Shown: positions 25,563 through 35,420 of the stretch, one piece after another
How positions within the stretch are numbered: position 1 is the first letter of the stretch
Layout: the number at the start of each line of letters is the position of its first letter
Assembly (NCBI GenBank): GCA_045130235.1
Contig: JBGUPJ010000021.1
Location: 1 to 64,000 of the forward strand
Direction of reading: 5' to 3'
Length of the DNA: 64,000 nucleotides
From: UBA1756 sp045130235
GTDB taxonomy: Bacteria; Bacteroidota; Bacteroidia; Bacteroidales; WCHB1-69
Translations under genes and position numbers: made by a program
Notes under the pieces: generated by a model
Told to the model about the DNA's origin: nothing
The model's input: the letters and a program-made list of their open reading frames with translations, nothing else
Database searches by the model: none

Positions 25563-25882
25563 TGTTTTTTAGTGAAAAACGAGGGACGGACATCTCCCTA
25601 TTGGTGCGGCAAAAATATGAAAAAAACACTTGCAGTCCATCAAATAGGAGTGAAAGAAAAATTTGAGCAATAGAAACTTTTTTGATGAAAATTATCACCA
25701 AAAATGACTATTAAGCCAAAATCTATGATAAAAACATGGATTTTTGAAGATTTGCTTGCAACTTTTTGTTTGGCATTGACAAAACAAAACCTGCTTTTCT
25801 AACCTGCAATAGAGCCCTTCGGTTTCTTCATAGAAGTCCCCATGCTAATCAGCAACAACAGCCACAATCAAAAAGATGAGAC
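25563..25882. other. Intergenic region with a minus-strand promoter candidate
   Basis: Apart from one TAnnTTTG match on the minus strand I see no gene, RNA or clear terminator in this 320-base AT-rich stretch. Confidence 0.5.
25610..25617 (-). promoter_or_regulatory. Candidate -7 promoter box (TATTTTTG) for the membrane-protein gene
   Basis: On the minus strand TATTTTTG fits TAnnTTTG and lies 47 bases before the ATG at 25562. Confidence 0.5.
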
Positions 25883-27022
25883 TCATGGCTGAAAGACAGG
25901 TTCAAAATCCCCGCAGTAAATCAGATTCTCTCTGGAGTCATATACATATAACACTTCAAGTTGCCCACCTCTACTCCAACCATGATAGTATTCGTAACGA
26001 TAGCTCTTGTTGAAGAAAGTGTATTTTTCTCCCAATGGTGAACTCTCATCATCAGTCCACCATTCATCATGAGAAATTAATGTATTATCATATAACCAGT
26101 ATTCTTTAGTGCCTTTTTCTATAACAAGGTCTGGTTTCCCCTGCTTTTGCCCGCCATCCCAACATTTGTATGTCCAAAGATCCTCGCTTTGTTGTTCAAT
26201 TCGTATGAAGTATTTATCATTGCGATATTCTGCGGGGGCATCATATTTCTTTAATTCAAAACGGCAATTATTCCAACAATACTGACGATATTTTAGTGGT
26301 TTCCCAGCTAAAGGCATACCTTTGATTACAAATAGTTCCTTTTGAAATATATTATAAATAAACGCAGAATCCTCTTTCTCAAAGTCTATTTCTAAATGTC
26401 CCCCAAAATCATCCCATGAAAATTCAAGATTATCAAAAACATTATTTCTGCTCACAAAAGCTCCTTTAACTTTGTGCAGTTTATTGTTCTCAACCTTATA
26501 TACAGAAAGACTATAAAATTCATGTGTTCCTTGACTTATTCCACCTTGAAAATCAACCAATAAATAAAACTTATTTGAATCGACATGACGAATTTGAGTG
26601 ATGTGCCCATTGAAGTCCTTAACTTCATCGCAGAGTACTGCCTCACCAGACCTGTACTGAAGCATCGTTTTGCATTCAAATCCCAAAGAGGGATTACCTT
26701 CAAATCCGTACCGCTCCAAACTATATGCTCGCACATCGCCGTCATCTGAAGTTGCGATACGAATATGGGAGAGTTCTTCATTAAAATCATATTCAAGCGA
26801 CTGTGGATTCGCCTTGATAAAATCGAAAACGGAATGCATTACCTCATCGGAGTAAGTTCCTCCCTCAGGCCAATCAAGCATCTTATTCAACTCTTGAATG
26901 AATGATTGCTCTTGCAACTCATGAGTAAAAGATTGCTCTTGCTGATTGTTTTTCGGCCCGCAAGCAACAAGTAACCATACGATAAACAACCAAACAATTT
27001 TGATGTGATTTTGTGCTTTCAT
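25883..27022 (-). CDS. Predicted lipoprotein, unknown function
   Basis: The 379-residue protein starts with a signal peptide (IKIVWLFIVWLLVAC) with lipobox LVAC. The mature protein resembles the plus-strand lipoprotein at 10.6-11.7 kb, especially toward the C-terminus, where both have a VIxxG block followed by a YxF-N-xYxYxY pattern. Two near-identical short repeats (QSFTHELQEQSFIQEL) lie just after the lipobox. Function unknown. The XRE gene lies 69 bases upstream on the same strand and may control it. Confidence 0.75.
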   Translation of the reverse strand: MKAQNHIKIVWLFIVWLLVACGPKNNQQEQSFTHELQEQSFIQELNKMLDWPEGGTYSDEVMHSVFDFIKANPQSLEYDFNEELSHIRIATSDDGDVRAYSLERYGFEGNPSLGFECKTMLQYRSGEAVLCDEVKDFNGHITQIRHVDSNKFYLLVDFQGGISQGTHEFYSLSVYKVENNKLHKVKGAFVSRNNVFDNLEFSWDDFGGHLEIDFEKEDSAFIYNIFQKELFVIKGMPLAGKPLKYRQYCWNNCRFELKKYDAPAEYRNDKYFIRIEQQSEDLWTYKCWDGGQKQGKPDLVIEKGTKEYWLYDNTLISHDEWWTDDESSPLGEKYTFFNKSYRYEYYHGWSRGGQLEVLYVYDSRENLIYCGDFEPVFQP

Positions 27023-27091
27023 ATTAAATATTTTCCGTTTCTATAACAAACCAATGCTTTGTAGCTGATTTTTTACAACACTCTCTCCGTT

Positions 27092-27382
27092 TCACTTTGC
27101 CGGCTGCACATCAATCACCTTGTATTGCCCATCTTCTGAAATCTCCACCGTGACGGAGAATTTAAGGGTGACTTTTGAGCTTTTTGCGCCATACAATTCC
27201 GACACGAAGTCGTGCTCCAGCACTTTTGAGATGCGCTGCAGTAGTTCCACGTCAACCACTCTCCGCTTGAAAATGTCATAAACATTCTGCCGATGGCAGT
27301 TCAGCCGGCGGGCAAACTCGCTCACGCTCATGCCGGAAGCGTCCAATACCTCTTTTATTTTTTCGCCTGCGTGTGTGGACAT
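27092..27382 (-). CDS. Small XRE-type helix-turn-helix protein
   Basis: From the ATG at 27382 the protein has 96 residues and aligns end to end with the plus-strand protein at 838-1125 (GEKIKEVLDASGMSVSEFAR against GEKVKEYLKASGMSVSEFAR), which supports this start over a TTG 14 codons upstream. The helix-turn-helix covers residues ~5-55, and the short beta tail is retained (VTLKFSVTVEI). It probably regulates the lipoprotein gene directly downstream. Confidence 0.8.
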   Translation of the reverse strand: MSTHAGEKIKEVLDASGMSVSEFARRLNCHRQNVYDIFKRRVVDVELLQRISKVLEHDFVSELYGAKSSKVTLKFSVTVEISEDGQYKVIDVQPAK

Positions 27383-27727
27383 ATTTTCAGGAGTGCTTAA
27401 CTGTTTTAGTGTGTTCTTTGTCAAAAAGGCTGACGTTGTTCGGTTTTTTGTATGTCAGTTTCTGTTTGTTCATTGTCCGTTCTTTTTTTTCTTTCTGTAA
27501 ATATACAAATAAATATCTGATTTATAATGATATATGTGGAAATTTGCAAAATAAATACCTGTTGGTGGCAGTCGCCTAATATGAAATTTTCAACTGTGAT
27601 TTTGATGCAGATTTCGCTTGTAATCATCTGTTAGTAAGCGAGAATTAATTAGAAGTCACCAGAAGTCGTCAATAATTCATCCGCAATGCGTTCGTTCTCT
27701 CCTTTTTGTAACCATTGTTAGGAATCT
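27383..27727. other. Intergenic region at the 3' end of the large operon
   Basis: This 345-base AT-rich stretch lies between the end of the big minus-strand operon and the XRE gene. It includes a short direct repeat (GACTTCTGGTGACTTCT on the minus strand) but no clear terminator, promoter box or RNA gene by eye. Confidence 0.5.
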
Positions 27728-29755
27728 TTATTTGTACCGGTAAATTCTTATCCCATCAAACTCTAAAAGTTTCTCCATCATTATGTTTATATGATTGATG
27801 TCCTTTAATTTTTCTTGTTTACTTAAATTGTCGAATTTTACATTCAAATCATAATGCATACGAGCCTGTTCCCGTAATTCATTCTTGTTTTCCTTCAATT
27901 TGCTTTCCATGCTTCCGCCAGCAATCCAACACATTTCGTGTTTCTCTGTCTCCCAACGTTTGTGCTCATTCTCTCCCAAATAAAGAAGTTCTGCTGCGGT
28001 AAATTGGGTTACCATTTCGTAGGCGACAGGACGGTCGGTATAGAAGCATCCGATTTCATCAAGGGCTATCGCAAAATTTTTAGCCTGACCGATATTGGAA
28101 AGTTTATATTCCAATGATAGCATGTCAAAATCATCCAATATTTCTTTGTCACGCATAAAATTCTTATTGTATTGAGCATTCAGTGCGGCAGCGAAATCAT
28201 AGATGTGAATGAAACTGCTGTTTGACAGATACATGTGTTTTTTCTTCCAATCTACTTGTTCCAGTCGCTGCGTTACTTGCAGTTGGATTTGCCCTTTACA
28301 ACTGCCATAATTACTCAAACTGACGATAGAGCCGATTTCTTTTGCAAAGACATTATCGTTCGCCATGTCCGAATATTTTTTTATTCTCGGCTTTTTCATT
28401 GATGCAGTATCTTTCAGATATTCTTCATACCTGACTTGAAAATCCTGGATTTTCTTTTTTTCTGCCAAATCAAAAATATATTCGGCGTAGACAGCATTTT
28501 CATCAAATGAGAGATCGCAAGACATGGCATGGAGTTCCGTTCTTGTATTTCGGCCGTACGAGGTCCGATTCCAGCACTGAAGTTCATCTGTGAGCTGTAA
28601 AATATATGCAAGGGGGTGCCATTCAATCATAAAGGGATGGTCATCGAGTTTTAAATCGCTGTCTCCGGAAAGTTCCCTTTTGTATAAGGCATGGTGCAGG
28701 GCTATTGCGGTAAGTGTGTCCATGTGTTCCCGCTGCAACGGGTTGGGGCATCCAACACGATCCATTGCTTCAAAAAGTTCGTTGAAGAGGATGATTGCGC
28801 TGAAATAGGCATGATCCATGTATTTTTTGTTCTTGGCGGGGCGGGCTTTCTTCTTTAGAATTTTATAGATATCCTGTTCTGTTTTCCTGTTAACCCTGTT
28901 GCAGGGGCTTTTGCTTAGGATGTTCGCTATATCGTATGCCAACCAGTTCTCAAAGGTGTCGAAATCTCTTTTATACCAGTTTTTCAGCGTAGACTTGGCG
29001 CATTTGTCCATTTTCAGGTAAGCGTTCATGTTGCCGTAGCATACAAAAGGAATGTTTGTTGCAGGCATTGTCTTGTCACGTTCCTGATTCCTTTGTGTAA
29101 AATAGGATTTGACTTGCTCAAAGGAGATTTCAAACGGATATCCAATATCATGGAACAGTGCGGTCATTCCCCAGAATTGGAGGTAGTGGTGTGACGCTTT
29201 ACGGTCATCTTTGATACGATAGAATTCCTTGTATGCTTTTCTGGCAGAAGGTATAGTGTCAAACATGGCTAATCCCATAAGAAAGACATATACCGAATGA
29301 GAGTAGTGATCCCGGTGTGACATGAGCATAGTACTGGCATTGGTTTCGTATTCAGACAATAGCTCTATCATCCTCCTTGAACTGCTGTATCCGCCGCCAA
29401 ACATTTCCAGATAGCAAAAATACACATCAAAGGCGTCGTCTTTGGAGCCTGACTCCATAAATCTCTCCATGGCGCGCGCGAAACAGAGCCTGTCAATATC
29501 CATCTGCATATTATAGGGTATTTGCCCCTCTCGGGTGCTTTTGCCTTTTAATATCCCTGTTTCTTTTTCTTTTTGGGCAATGGACGTATCAAATCTCAAG
29601 TCAGTGCATCTTTCGTGAATAAAATGCCGGACAGCTGTTTTAAAATCCACTTTTTGTCCTGTCTTTATCTCTGCGGGAGAATTTGGGCCCATTTCAATGC
29701 CTTTGTACTTGGCTTGAAGGGTTCCTTTCATTTCGTTTAATGCTGTGTATGACAT
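27728..29755 (-). CDS. HD-domain protein with C-terminal RyR domain
   Basis: In this 675-residue protein, a central HD-type phosphohydrolase region has HRDHYSHSVYVFLMG (His147/150/153) and ALFHDIGYPFE (His202-Asp203), the metal-binding HD pair. Residues ~590-672 look like a RyR domain: ENEHKRWETEKHEMCW, then HYDLNVKFDNLSKQEKLKD, then a closing helix. HD enzymes cleave phosphoester bonds, often in nucleotides. The RyR domain in the same protein, and in two other proteins of the operon, suggests a shared ligand. Last gene of the operon, 44 bases after the DUF4062 gene. The HD call is confident; substrate and RyR role are inferred. Confidence 0.75.
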   Translation of the reverse strand: MSYTALNEMKGTLQAKYKGIEMGPNSPAEIKTGQKVDFKTAVRHFIHERCTDLRFDTSIAQKEKETGILKGKSTREGQIPYNMQMDIDRLCFARAMERFMESGSKDDAFDVYFCYLEMFGGGYSSSRRMIELLSEYETNASTMLMSHRDHYSHSVYVFLMGLAMFDTIPSARKAYKEFYRIKDDRKASHHYLQFWGMTALFHDIGYPFEISFEQVKSYFTQRNQERDKTMPATNIPFVCYGNMNAYLKMDKCAKSTLKNWYKRDFDTFENWLAYDIANILSKSPCNRVNRKTEQDIYKILKKKARPAKNKKYMDHAYFSAIILFNELFEAMDRVGCPNPLQREHMDTLTAIALHHALYKRELSGDSDLKLDDHPFMIEWHPLAYILQLTDELQCWNRTSYGRNTRTELHAMSCDLSFDENAVYAEYIFDLAEKKKIQDFQVRYEEYLKDTASMKKPRIKKYSDMANDNVFAKEIGSIVSLSNYGSCKGQIQLQVTQRLEQVDWKKKHMYLSNSSFIHIYDFAAALNAQYNKNFMRDKEILDDFDMLSLEYKLSNIGQAKNFAIALDEIGCFYTDRPVAYEMVTQFTAAELLYLGENEHKRWETEKHEMCWIAGGSMESKLKENKNELREQARMHYDLNVKFDNLSKQEKLKDINHINIMMEKLLEFDGIRIYRYK

Positions 29756-29799
29756 AACTGCATGATTTTTATATTAATTCACTTGGAATGGATAGTGTT

Positions 29800-32679
29800 T
29801 CACAATCCAATACTATCGCAGTATTTTTTCTTTCTTTCTTCCATCTCTTTCCGCACGCTTGTAACGGGCTGCATAGAGAGTTCCATCTCCCAAAAGAATT
29901 CATACTCTTGCAATAATGTTTTCCGCACGCCTATTTCTATTTTGTCCCATTCTATGTTGCGGTTTAGATGATTTTCAAAAGAATGGGAGTAATCCCACAC
30001 CGATGGGTAAATATTTTTATAAACGGTTTCAATTCCATATTCTCCACGTAGCTGATAATGTGCATATGAATACATGAGCTGTGCTCTGGCATATTGGTAT
30101 GATGTTACACCATAAGCTATTTCTGCTGAATGGCAAGCCCAATATGAGGACTTATGCATGTTTTCGTATGAATTTGAATAATACTGAAGACAGGCAGAGG
30201 CCATAAACCAATAATAGGCAGTTTCGCTTCCCAAATCCAAATCGGTAGGATTTGGATTGACGGCCCCCAATAAATTAGCAGCATAGGCACGGTTGCTCAT
30301 GGGGTAAAAACCGCTTAACACGTATGCAAAGGATGTGTATCCCAAAATGATTATTCTTTTCAGTTCTCCTTCTGCGGTGTTAATGATGGGGGCTGCCAAT
30401 TCTTTAAAATGCTCTATGGCTGTTCCCGCATTGTTCCAGTCGCCTCGCATTACATGGGCTTCAAAAATTGTCAAATAGGCATACAGTTGTTGTTCGAGTG
30501 TGTACTTGACTTTTACTCGCCCAGTGAGCCATCCTCTACGCTCTCCCTGTAATATACCGGATCTTTGGATGAAAAAAATCGCCATATCGGGACGGCCTCT
30601 TTCCAATGCATTTTTATCACGATAGAATCCGGCATCAGCTTGTCCCAATTTTTCTTTTATTTTTGAGATTTCAAGATAGAAATTCGCTGCATCAACTCCT
30701 CTATTATGCGCCTTGGCGATTTTTGCCAATCGCAAATAATAGGCAATCGCTTCATCCACATCAAGTTCCTCTATATTGCGTCCATACGTACGGATAGCAC
30801 CATCTGAAAGCCCTTTTGAACCGATAATGTGATCCAAATGAATATCTTCATCTTTTATCTGAGATATCATATCAGGTGACCTCAATACCGCAAACATTGC
30901 ATCCTTCAACTCCTGCTCTTCCTTTTCGAATCCATCGAAAGGTAAATACCAAATTGATTCATATACGCTTAAGATGGTTTTGGCACAGGTAGTCCATTTG
31001 TCCTTCTTCGACAAGTACCAATTTATCATGTGCATACCGAACCACCACAGATCTCGTGTGGAAACGATACTTGCATCCCGAACTACCGTTTTCCATAATT
31101 CCATAGCCAAGCAGAGGCGGTTCGGATTTTTTTTGCAGAAGACCAGCACGCTGGGACGGATAACCGACCATTCTGTCTGATTCAGTTCGGCAAGTTCCAT
31201 CAAATCGGCTTCGGGAACACCACTTTTGCAGAGTGAGAGATAAACAATAGCACGCATATAGGCTTGGTCCAATTTTATTTTGGACAAAGCAGTTACTGCA
31301 TCATCAAAAACGGCATGAAAGATCCAATATTCATCAGATTTTTTAGTTAGCTGGGCGATACACTCATCCAATTTTTCAAAAGAGCCATAGTTCACCAACA
31401 ACCGTATGAGCATCTCCAGCATTCCGATTGTTTTTGTCTTGTTTTGCTCAACAAAAGCCTCCAATTGGTGTGGCGATAATTGTTTGCCATATTGATGAAT
31501 ATAGTTTTCGACAAACTGTTTTTTTAATTCTTGGGGTAATGCGTGAGTTGTAATGGCAGGACAAGCATAACGATATTTTATCCTTGTACACAGTGTATTA
31601 TCATAAGTGATTGCCATCATGACGGCAATGTTTTTATCCAAAGCATCTAGCCATCTGAAGAGTTTGTCTTCATCCTTTTCCTTCAACACCGAAACATTGT
31701 CAATGGCTATCAGTCCCCATTCATTATTTGGGATTCTATTCTCCTTTATTGACAAAAAACTCAAAAAAGTTCCCATATAATCAGCACCATCATCGAGAAC
31801 AGCGAAGTCAAAATAGATAATCTTGGATGAGTACTGTTTCCGAAGTTCAGAAACACAATAGCACATGGAAGTTGATGTGCCGTTGCCTAAAGGACCCTCA
31901 AACAGGAGAAATCTTTTTTTGTCAGTTAGCCACTTGTCTTTAACAAGAGAATACGTTTGACTTAGATCGAACAAAGTTTTTGACTTGTCCTCCAAGGCTC
32001 TTTCCTGCCGTTCCATAATTGAAGTCTCTGCGTCATTATCCACGGGTGGGTATTCTGCTTCAATCATGGTATAGAGTTGTGAAAGGACGGCTTGCCCGAA
32101 CTGTGCAATGGAAGAGTATTCTATGATAGGGTATTTTTGTTGATTACGGATGCGTTGTTTGAGCTTATGTAATTTTGATTCTGCAACAGAGCCTTTCTCT
32201 TCATGGAATTCCTCTGTCACATTAAACTCATCGGAGCGGATAAAAAAACTGGCGTAAGGGATTGTCATATCACGCAGAACGGCATATTCCATTTCCATTT
32301 CAGTAATGCTTGCCGAATCAGCCATTTTGTCTTTCACCCACTTTAGTTGTTGCTCTCCGATACGAAGTCCATTCAATTCTGAGTTGGTGGGCATCCACCC
32401 ATAGCGTCCGCCCAATATACCGATAAAGAACGGACGAGAATTGTCAATTTCTTCCAAACAGGTGCTCAGCACCAGTCCATTGCGACTATTCTCTTCTGGT
32501 ATTCCCCAACGAAGGTCAATGGGGATAAAGCGGATAAATCTTTTGGCGCAATACTGTGCCACTTGGGGAAAGATGATGGCATTCAGATGGTCGCGTTCTG
32601 CCTCCATGTCCCGAAAAGTGGAAGAAATAAACACTCTTACTTCTCTGTTTTGTTTATGCTTTCTGATTGAGGTCTCCAT
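29800..32679 (-). CDS. DUF4062-NTPase protein with helical C-terminus
   Basis: From the ATG at 32679 (METSIRKHKQ) the protein has 959 residues; the longer frame overlaps the upstream gene. Residues 12-95 are DUF4062: VRVFISSTFRDMEAERDHL and later DLRWGIPEE, known at the N-terminus of large NACHT/WD40 proteins such as TEP1 and NPHP3. Around residue 263 a nucleotide-binding loop reads GPLGNGTSTS, where the lysine of a normal Walker A is replaced by Thr, followed by a Walker-B-like WGLIAIDNV. The C-terminal ~500 residues are helical and look like TPR-type repeats. A STAND-like sensor or scaffold with reduced ATPase activity is plausible. Confidence 0.7.
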   Translation of the reverse strand: METSIRKHKQNREVRVFISSTFRDMEAERDHLNAIIFPQVAQYCAKRFIRFIPIDLRWGIPEENSRNGLVLSTCLEEIDNSRPFFIGILGGRYGWMPTNSELNGLRIGEQQLKWVKDKMADSASITEMEMEYAVLRDMTIPYASFFIRSDEFNVTEEFHEEKGSVAESKLHKLKQRIRNQQKYPIIEYSSIAQFGQAVLSQLYTMIEAEYPPVDNDAETSIMERQERALEDKSKTLFDLSQTYSLVKDKWLTDKKRFLLFEGPLGNGTSTSMCYCVSELRKQYSSKIIYFDFAVLDDGADYMGTFLSFLSIKENRIPNNEWGLIAIDNVSVLKEKDEDKLFRWLDALDKNIAVMMAITYDNTLCTRIKYRYACPAITTHALPQELKKQFVENYIHQYGKQLSPHQLEAFVEQNKTKTIGMLEMLIRLLVNYGSFEKLDECIAQLTKKSDEYWIFHAVFDDAVTALSKIKLDQAYMRAIVYLSLCKSGVPEADLMELAELNQTEWSVIRPSVLVFCKKNPNRLCLAMELWKTVVRDASIVSTRDLWWFGMHMINWYLSKKDKWTTCAKTILSVYESIWYLPFDGFEKEEQELKDAMFAVLRSPDMISQIKDEDIHLDHIIGSKGLSDGAIRTYGRNIEELDVDEAIAYYLRLAKIAKAHNRGVDAANFYLEISKIKEKLGQADAGFYRDKNALERGRPDMAIFFIQRSGILQGERRGWLTGRVKVKYTLEQQLYAYLTIFEAHVMRGDWNNAGTAIEHFKELAAPIINTAEGELKRIIILGYTSFAYVLSGFYPMSNRAYAANLLGAVNPNPTDLDLGSETAYYWFMASACLQYYSNSYENMHKSSYWACHSAEIAYGVTSYQYARAQLMYSYAHYQLRGEYGIETVYKNIYPSVWDYSHSFENHLNRNIEWDKIEIGVRKTLLQEYEFFWEMELSMQPVTSVRKEMEERKKKYCDSIGL

Positions 32680-32690
32680 GTTTACTTTTT

Positions 32691-32790
32691 TTATTCCAAA
32701 TAATACTGTTCCCGTTCTTCCAGCGTGAGCGGACGGTCTTTGAACCGTTCGCGGGTCTGGTCGATGAGTTCTTGGAGGGGCGGGAAGTGC
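32691..32790 (-). repeat. Shared 3' block of TIR-WD40 genes, copy 1
   Basis: This stretch covers the last codons of the second TIR-WD40 gene and is roughly 90% identical to 35321-35420. Together with similarly conserved TIR-coding 5' blocks it brackets divergent WD40 DNA and could support recombination. Confidence 0.7.
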
Positions 32791-35303
32791 CAAATGCGGA
32801 TTGTGCCATCCGCATAGGCTGAAAAAACATAGTTGCCATCCTGAGAGAATGAGGCTGATACGACGGGGATTGTGTCATATGATTCATATTTAACTATATT
32901 TCGTCCAGTTGCCGTATCAACAATGTGAATGTCGGCCTTCTTTATACAGGCAAGGTATTCACCGGCGGGATTGAAGACAGTGGAAGTTCTGCCTACTAAG
33001 TCAACATTTTCTATGACAAACAAATTTTCACCTGTTTCCGCATCCCACACCAAAACCGCTCTAAACGTAGAGAAAGATACAACTCTTTTCCCGTCAGGAG
33101 TGAAAAGGACATTTTTTATGAAATCGTCACATTCTATTTGGATTAACTCTTCGCCAGTTTCCACATCCCAGATACGTATGGTATCGTCTTCAGAAGCAGT
33201 GACGATGCGACCTCCATCAGGGCTAAAGGCAGCAGTGTTAATTGTGCTGCGATGACCTTGCAACATGTTTAGATTTTGACCCGTTTCCAAATCCCATATA
33301 AGAATGGTGCATAATCCAATAATTGAAGCTCCGATGAGTCTTCCATCAGGGAGAAAAACTGCGGAGTGAACTGTTTTTTTACACCCATGGCACACTTTCA
33401 AAACTTGTCCTGTTGAGAAATCCAAGACACAGAGAGTGTTGTCACTATGTTTTGATAAGACGTGTGTACCGTTTACACTGACAATAGCCGATGTTATCAT
33501 TCCATTTTCTTTATGATATCCTATAATATCATGACTTGTTCTCGTATTGACGAAACGGATAGTGTCATTGTCAGAGCGATAGATGATGTTTGTTCCACTA
33601 GGGCTAAAAACAGCTGTTTTAATTGGCTCGCCATAATTTTTTAGTGCTATTAATTCTGCCTCTGGAACTATTTTCCATATACGTATCGTTTTATCTTCAT
33701 GTGCAGAAACAATAAGTTTCCCATTGGGACTGAAAGAAGCAGAGTTTACCCTACTATTGTGACCCTCTAAAATTTTCAATATGGAACCACTTTCTGCGTC
33801 TTCTATACGAATGGTTCTGCGGTCAGCAGAAATAGAGACAATGAGCTTGTCATCAGGACTGAAACCTTCTGAAAAAATATCATGGGTGAGGCGTTCCTTC
33901 AAAATTTTCAATTTCTTTTCGGTATAAATCTCCGGATTTAGCCTCATGGGGTTGGGATGTTCCTTCAAAAGCTTTATTTTTTTCCCTGTTCCTATATCCC
34001 AAATGCAGATTGTAGTGTTCATAGATAAGGGAGAGATCTGTGGGGCGTTGTGATGAAATAGTCTCCACGTTTGAGAGGACGTTTTGGACGATTCTGATAC
34101 AATGCGTGTTCCATCCACATTGAATGAAGCAAAATAAACACAGGCATCGCATCCATCCAATACTTTCAACATTTTACCTGTTCCCACTTCCCAAATCCGG
34201 ATTGTTTTATCATTAGATGCGGATACAATAAACTTGCCATTCGGACTGAAAGAAGCAGAGTTCACTCTACTGCTATGACCTTCTAATATTTTCAATGGAC
34301 AACCAGTTTCTGTGTCCCATATCCGAACGCTTTCATCATCAGAAGCAGAAACGATGAGCTTCCCATCAGGACTAAAAACAGCAGAATTGACACTGGCACT
34401 ATGTCCTTGTAATACTTTCAACATTTTGCTTGATTCCACTTCCCAAATACGGATTGTTTCATCATTAGATGCGGATACAATAAACTTGCCATCAGGACTA
34501 AAAACAGCATTGTTAACAACTTTACGATGTCCTTTAAGAATCGTGTGATTGAAGGAGGCAGATTTTCGTAATAACTTCTCTGCTTCCACCGTGTAGGGCC
34601 TATCTGGATTCTCCAAATCCTTTGGAAGCACTTCTACTGCCAATAATCTTGCAAGATATGGATCATCTTCCGCTATGGACATCGCTTTCTCTGCCACAAA
34701 ACGGCTCTGCAATTGCAACAAATTGTCTCTTCGTTCTCGCTCAATGCGCTGTTCTTCAGCTTTATCTTTCTCATATCGGTTCCAAAGTTCATCAAACGCA
34801 ACGTTAGGCAGCATTCCAGCCAGTACTTTCACAAAAGCCTTGTCTCGACCATTTTCGTTTACATTGCCGCCAATACGCTCCTCTTTGTCTTGCAAGTCAC
34901 GCAACGCCTTGGGAAAACATTCATCCTCATCATTCTGGGAATGGGGAGTCCCATCAACGATGAAAGGGAATATGTTTCTGATATTGTCAATGCCTTTGGT
35001 TTTGCCAATTTCAATGAAATCGGTGATTTCCTTGTTCACCCATTTTGATTTCGCCGAATTAGGCGAACAAACCACGATGAGATAGGATGAAGATGCCAAA
35101 GCATCGTATATCTGTTCCGGCAGATTGCCAGCTTTCAGTTCGTCAATATCCCGAAAAACAGGGCGAAACTCCGATGGCAAATCGGACCGCCCGTTTAAGG
35201 TTACCGGCAAGTGATAATGCTCCATCTCGTGCTGAAACCAGATGGCCCATTCTTCATCCTCGCGTTTGTAGCTGATGAAGGCGAAATATTTGTTTGTATC
35301 CAT
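32691..35303 (-). CDS. TIR-WD40 protein (second copy)
   Basis: From ATG 35303 the protein has 870 residues. Residues 4-125 form a TIR domain: YFAFISYKREDEEWAIWFQ, FRDIDELKAG, then VVCSPNSAKSKWVNKEI, whose WVNKE places the catalytic Glu expected of NADase TIRs. A helical linker (SRFVAEKAMSIAEDDPYLARLLA) leads into at least ten WD40 repeats (VFSPDGKFIVSASNDETIRIW type). The C-terminus ends RERFKDRPLT and a QYYLE tail identical in plan to the adjacent copy. WD40 propeller as sensor and TIR as NAD+-consuming or signalling effector is the usual reading. The gap to the previous gene is about 17 bases from this start. Confidence 0.85.
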   Translation of the reverse strand: MDTNKYFAFISYKREDEEWAIWFQHEMEHYHLPVTLNGRSDLPSEFRPVFRDIDELKAGNLPEQIYDALASSSYLIVVCSPNSAKSKWVNKEITDFIEIGKTKGIDNIRNIFPFIVDGTPHSQNDEDECFPKALRDLQDKEERIGGNVNENGRDKAFVKVLAGMLPNVAFDELWNRYEKDKAEEQRIERERRDNLLQLQSRFVAEKAMSIAEDDPYLARLLAVEVLPKDLENPDRPYTVEAEKLLRKSASFNHTILKGHRKVVNNAVFSPDGKFIVSASNDETIRIWEVESSKMLKVLQGHSASVNSAVFSPDGKLIVSASDDESVRIWDTETGCPLKILEGHSSRVNSASFSPNGKFIVSASNDKTIRIWEVGTGKMLKVLDGCDACVYFASFNVDGTRIVSESSKTSSQTWRLFHHNAPQISPLSMNTTICIWDIGTGKKIKLLKEHPNPMRLNPEIYTEKKLKILKERLTHDIFSEGFSPDDKLIVSISADRRTIRIEDAESGSILKILEGHNSRVNSASFSPNGKLIVSAHEDKTIRIWKIVPEAELIALKNYGEPIKTAVFSPSGTNIIYRSDNDTIRFVNTRTSHDIIGYHKENGMITSAIVSVNGTHVLSKHSDNTLCVLDFSTGQVLKVCHGCKKTVHSAVFLPDGRLIGASIIGLCTILIWDLETGQNLNMLQGHRSTINTAAFSPDGGRIVTASEDDTIRIWDVETGEELIQIECDDFIKNVLFTPDGKRVVSFSTFRAVLVWDAETGENLFVIENVDLVGRTSTVFNPAGEYLACIKKADIHIVDTATGRNIVKYESYDTIPVVSASFSQDGNYVFSAYADGTIRIWHFPPLQELIDQTRERFKDRPLTLEEREQYYLE

Positions 35304-35320
35304 ATGCAATAGCGGTTATA

Positions 35321-35420
35321 TCATTCCAAATAATATTGTTTTCGTTCTTCCGGTGTGAGCGGACGGTCTTTGAACCGCTCGCGGGTCCGGTCAATGAGTT
35401 CTTGGAGGGGCGGGAAGTCC
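35321..35420 (-). repeat. Shared 3' block of TIR-WD40 genes, copy 2
   Basis: The counterpart of 32691-32790, coding for the same C-terminal helix (FPPLQELID then RERFKDRPLT). Confidence 0.7.

Noticed and set aside
32680..32793. N-terminal extension of the DUF4062 protein (MALPAPPRTH...)
   Set aside because: It lies within the 3' end of the upstream TIR-WD40 gene in another frame and is Pro/Arg-rich; the ATG at 32679 sits just after that gene's stop.
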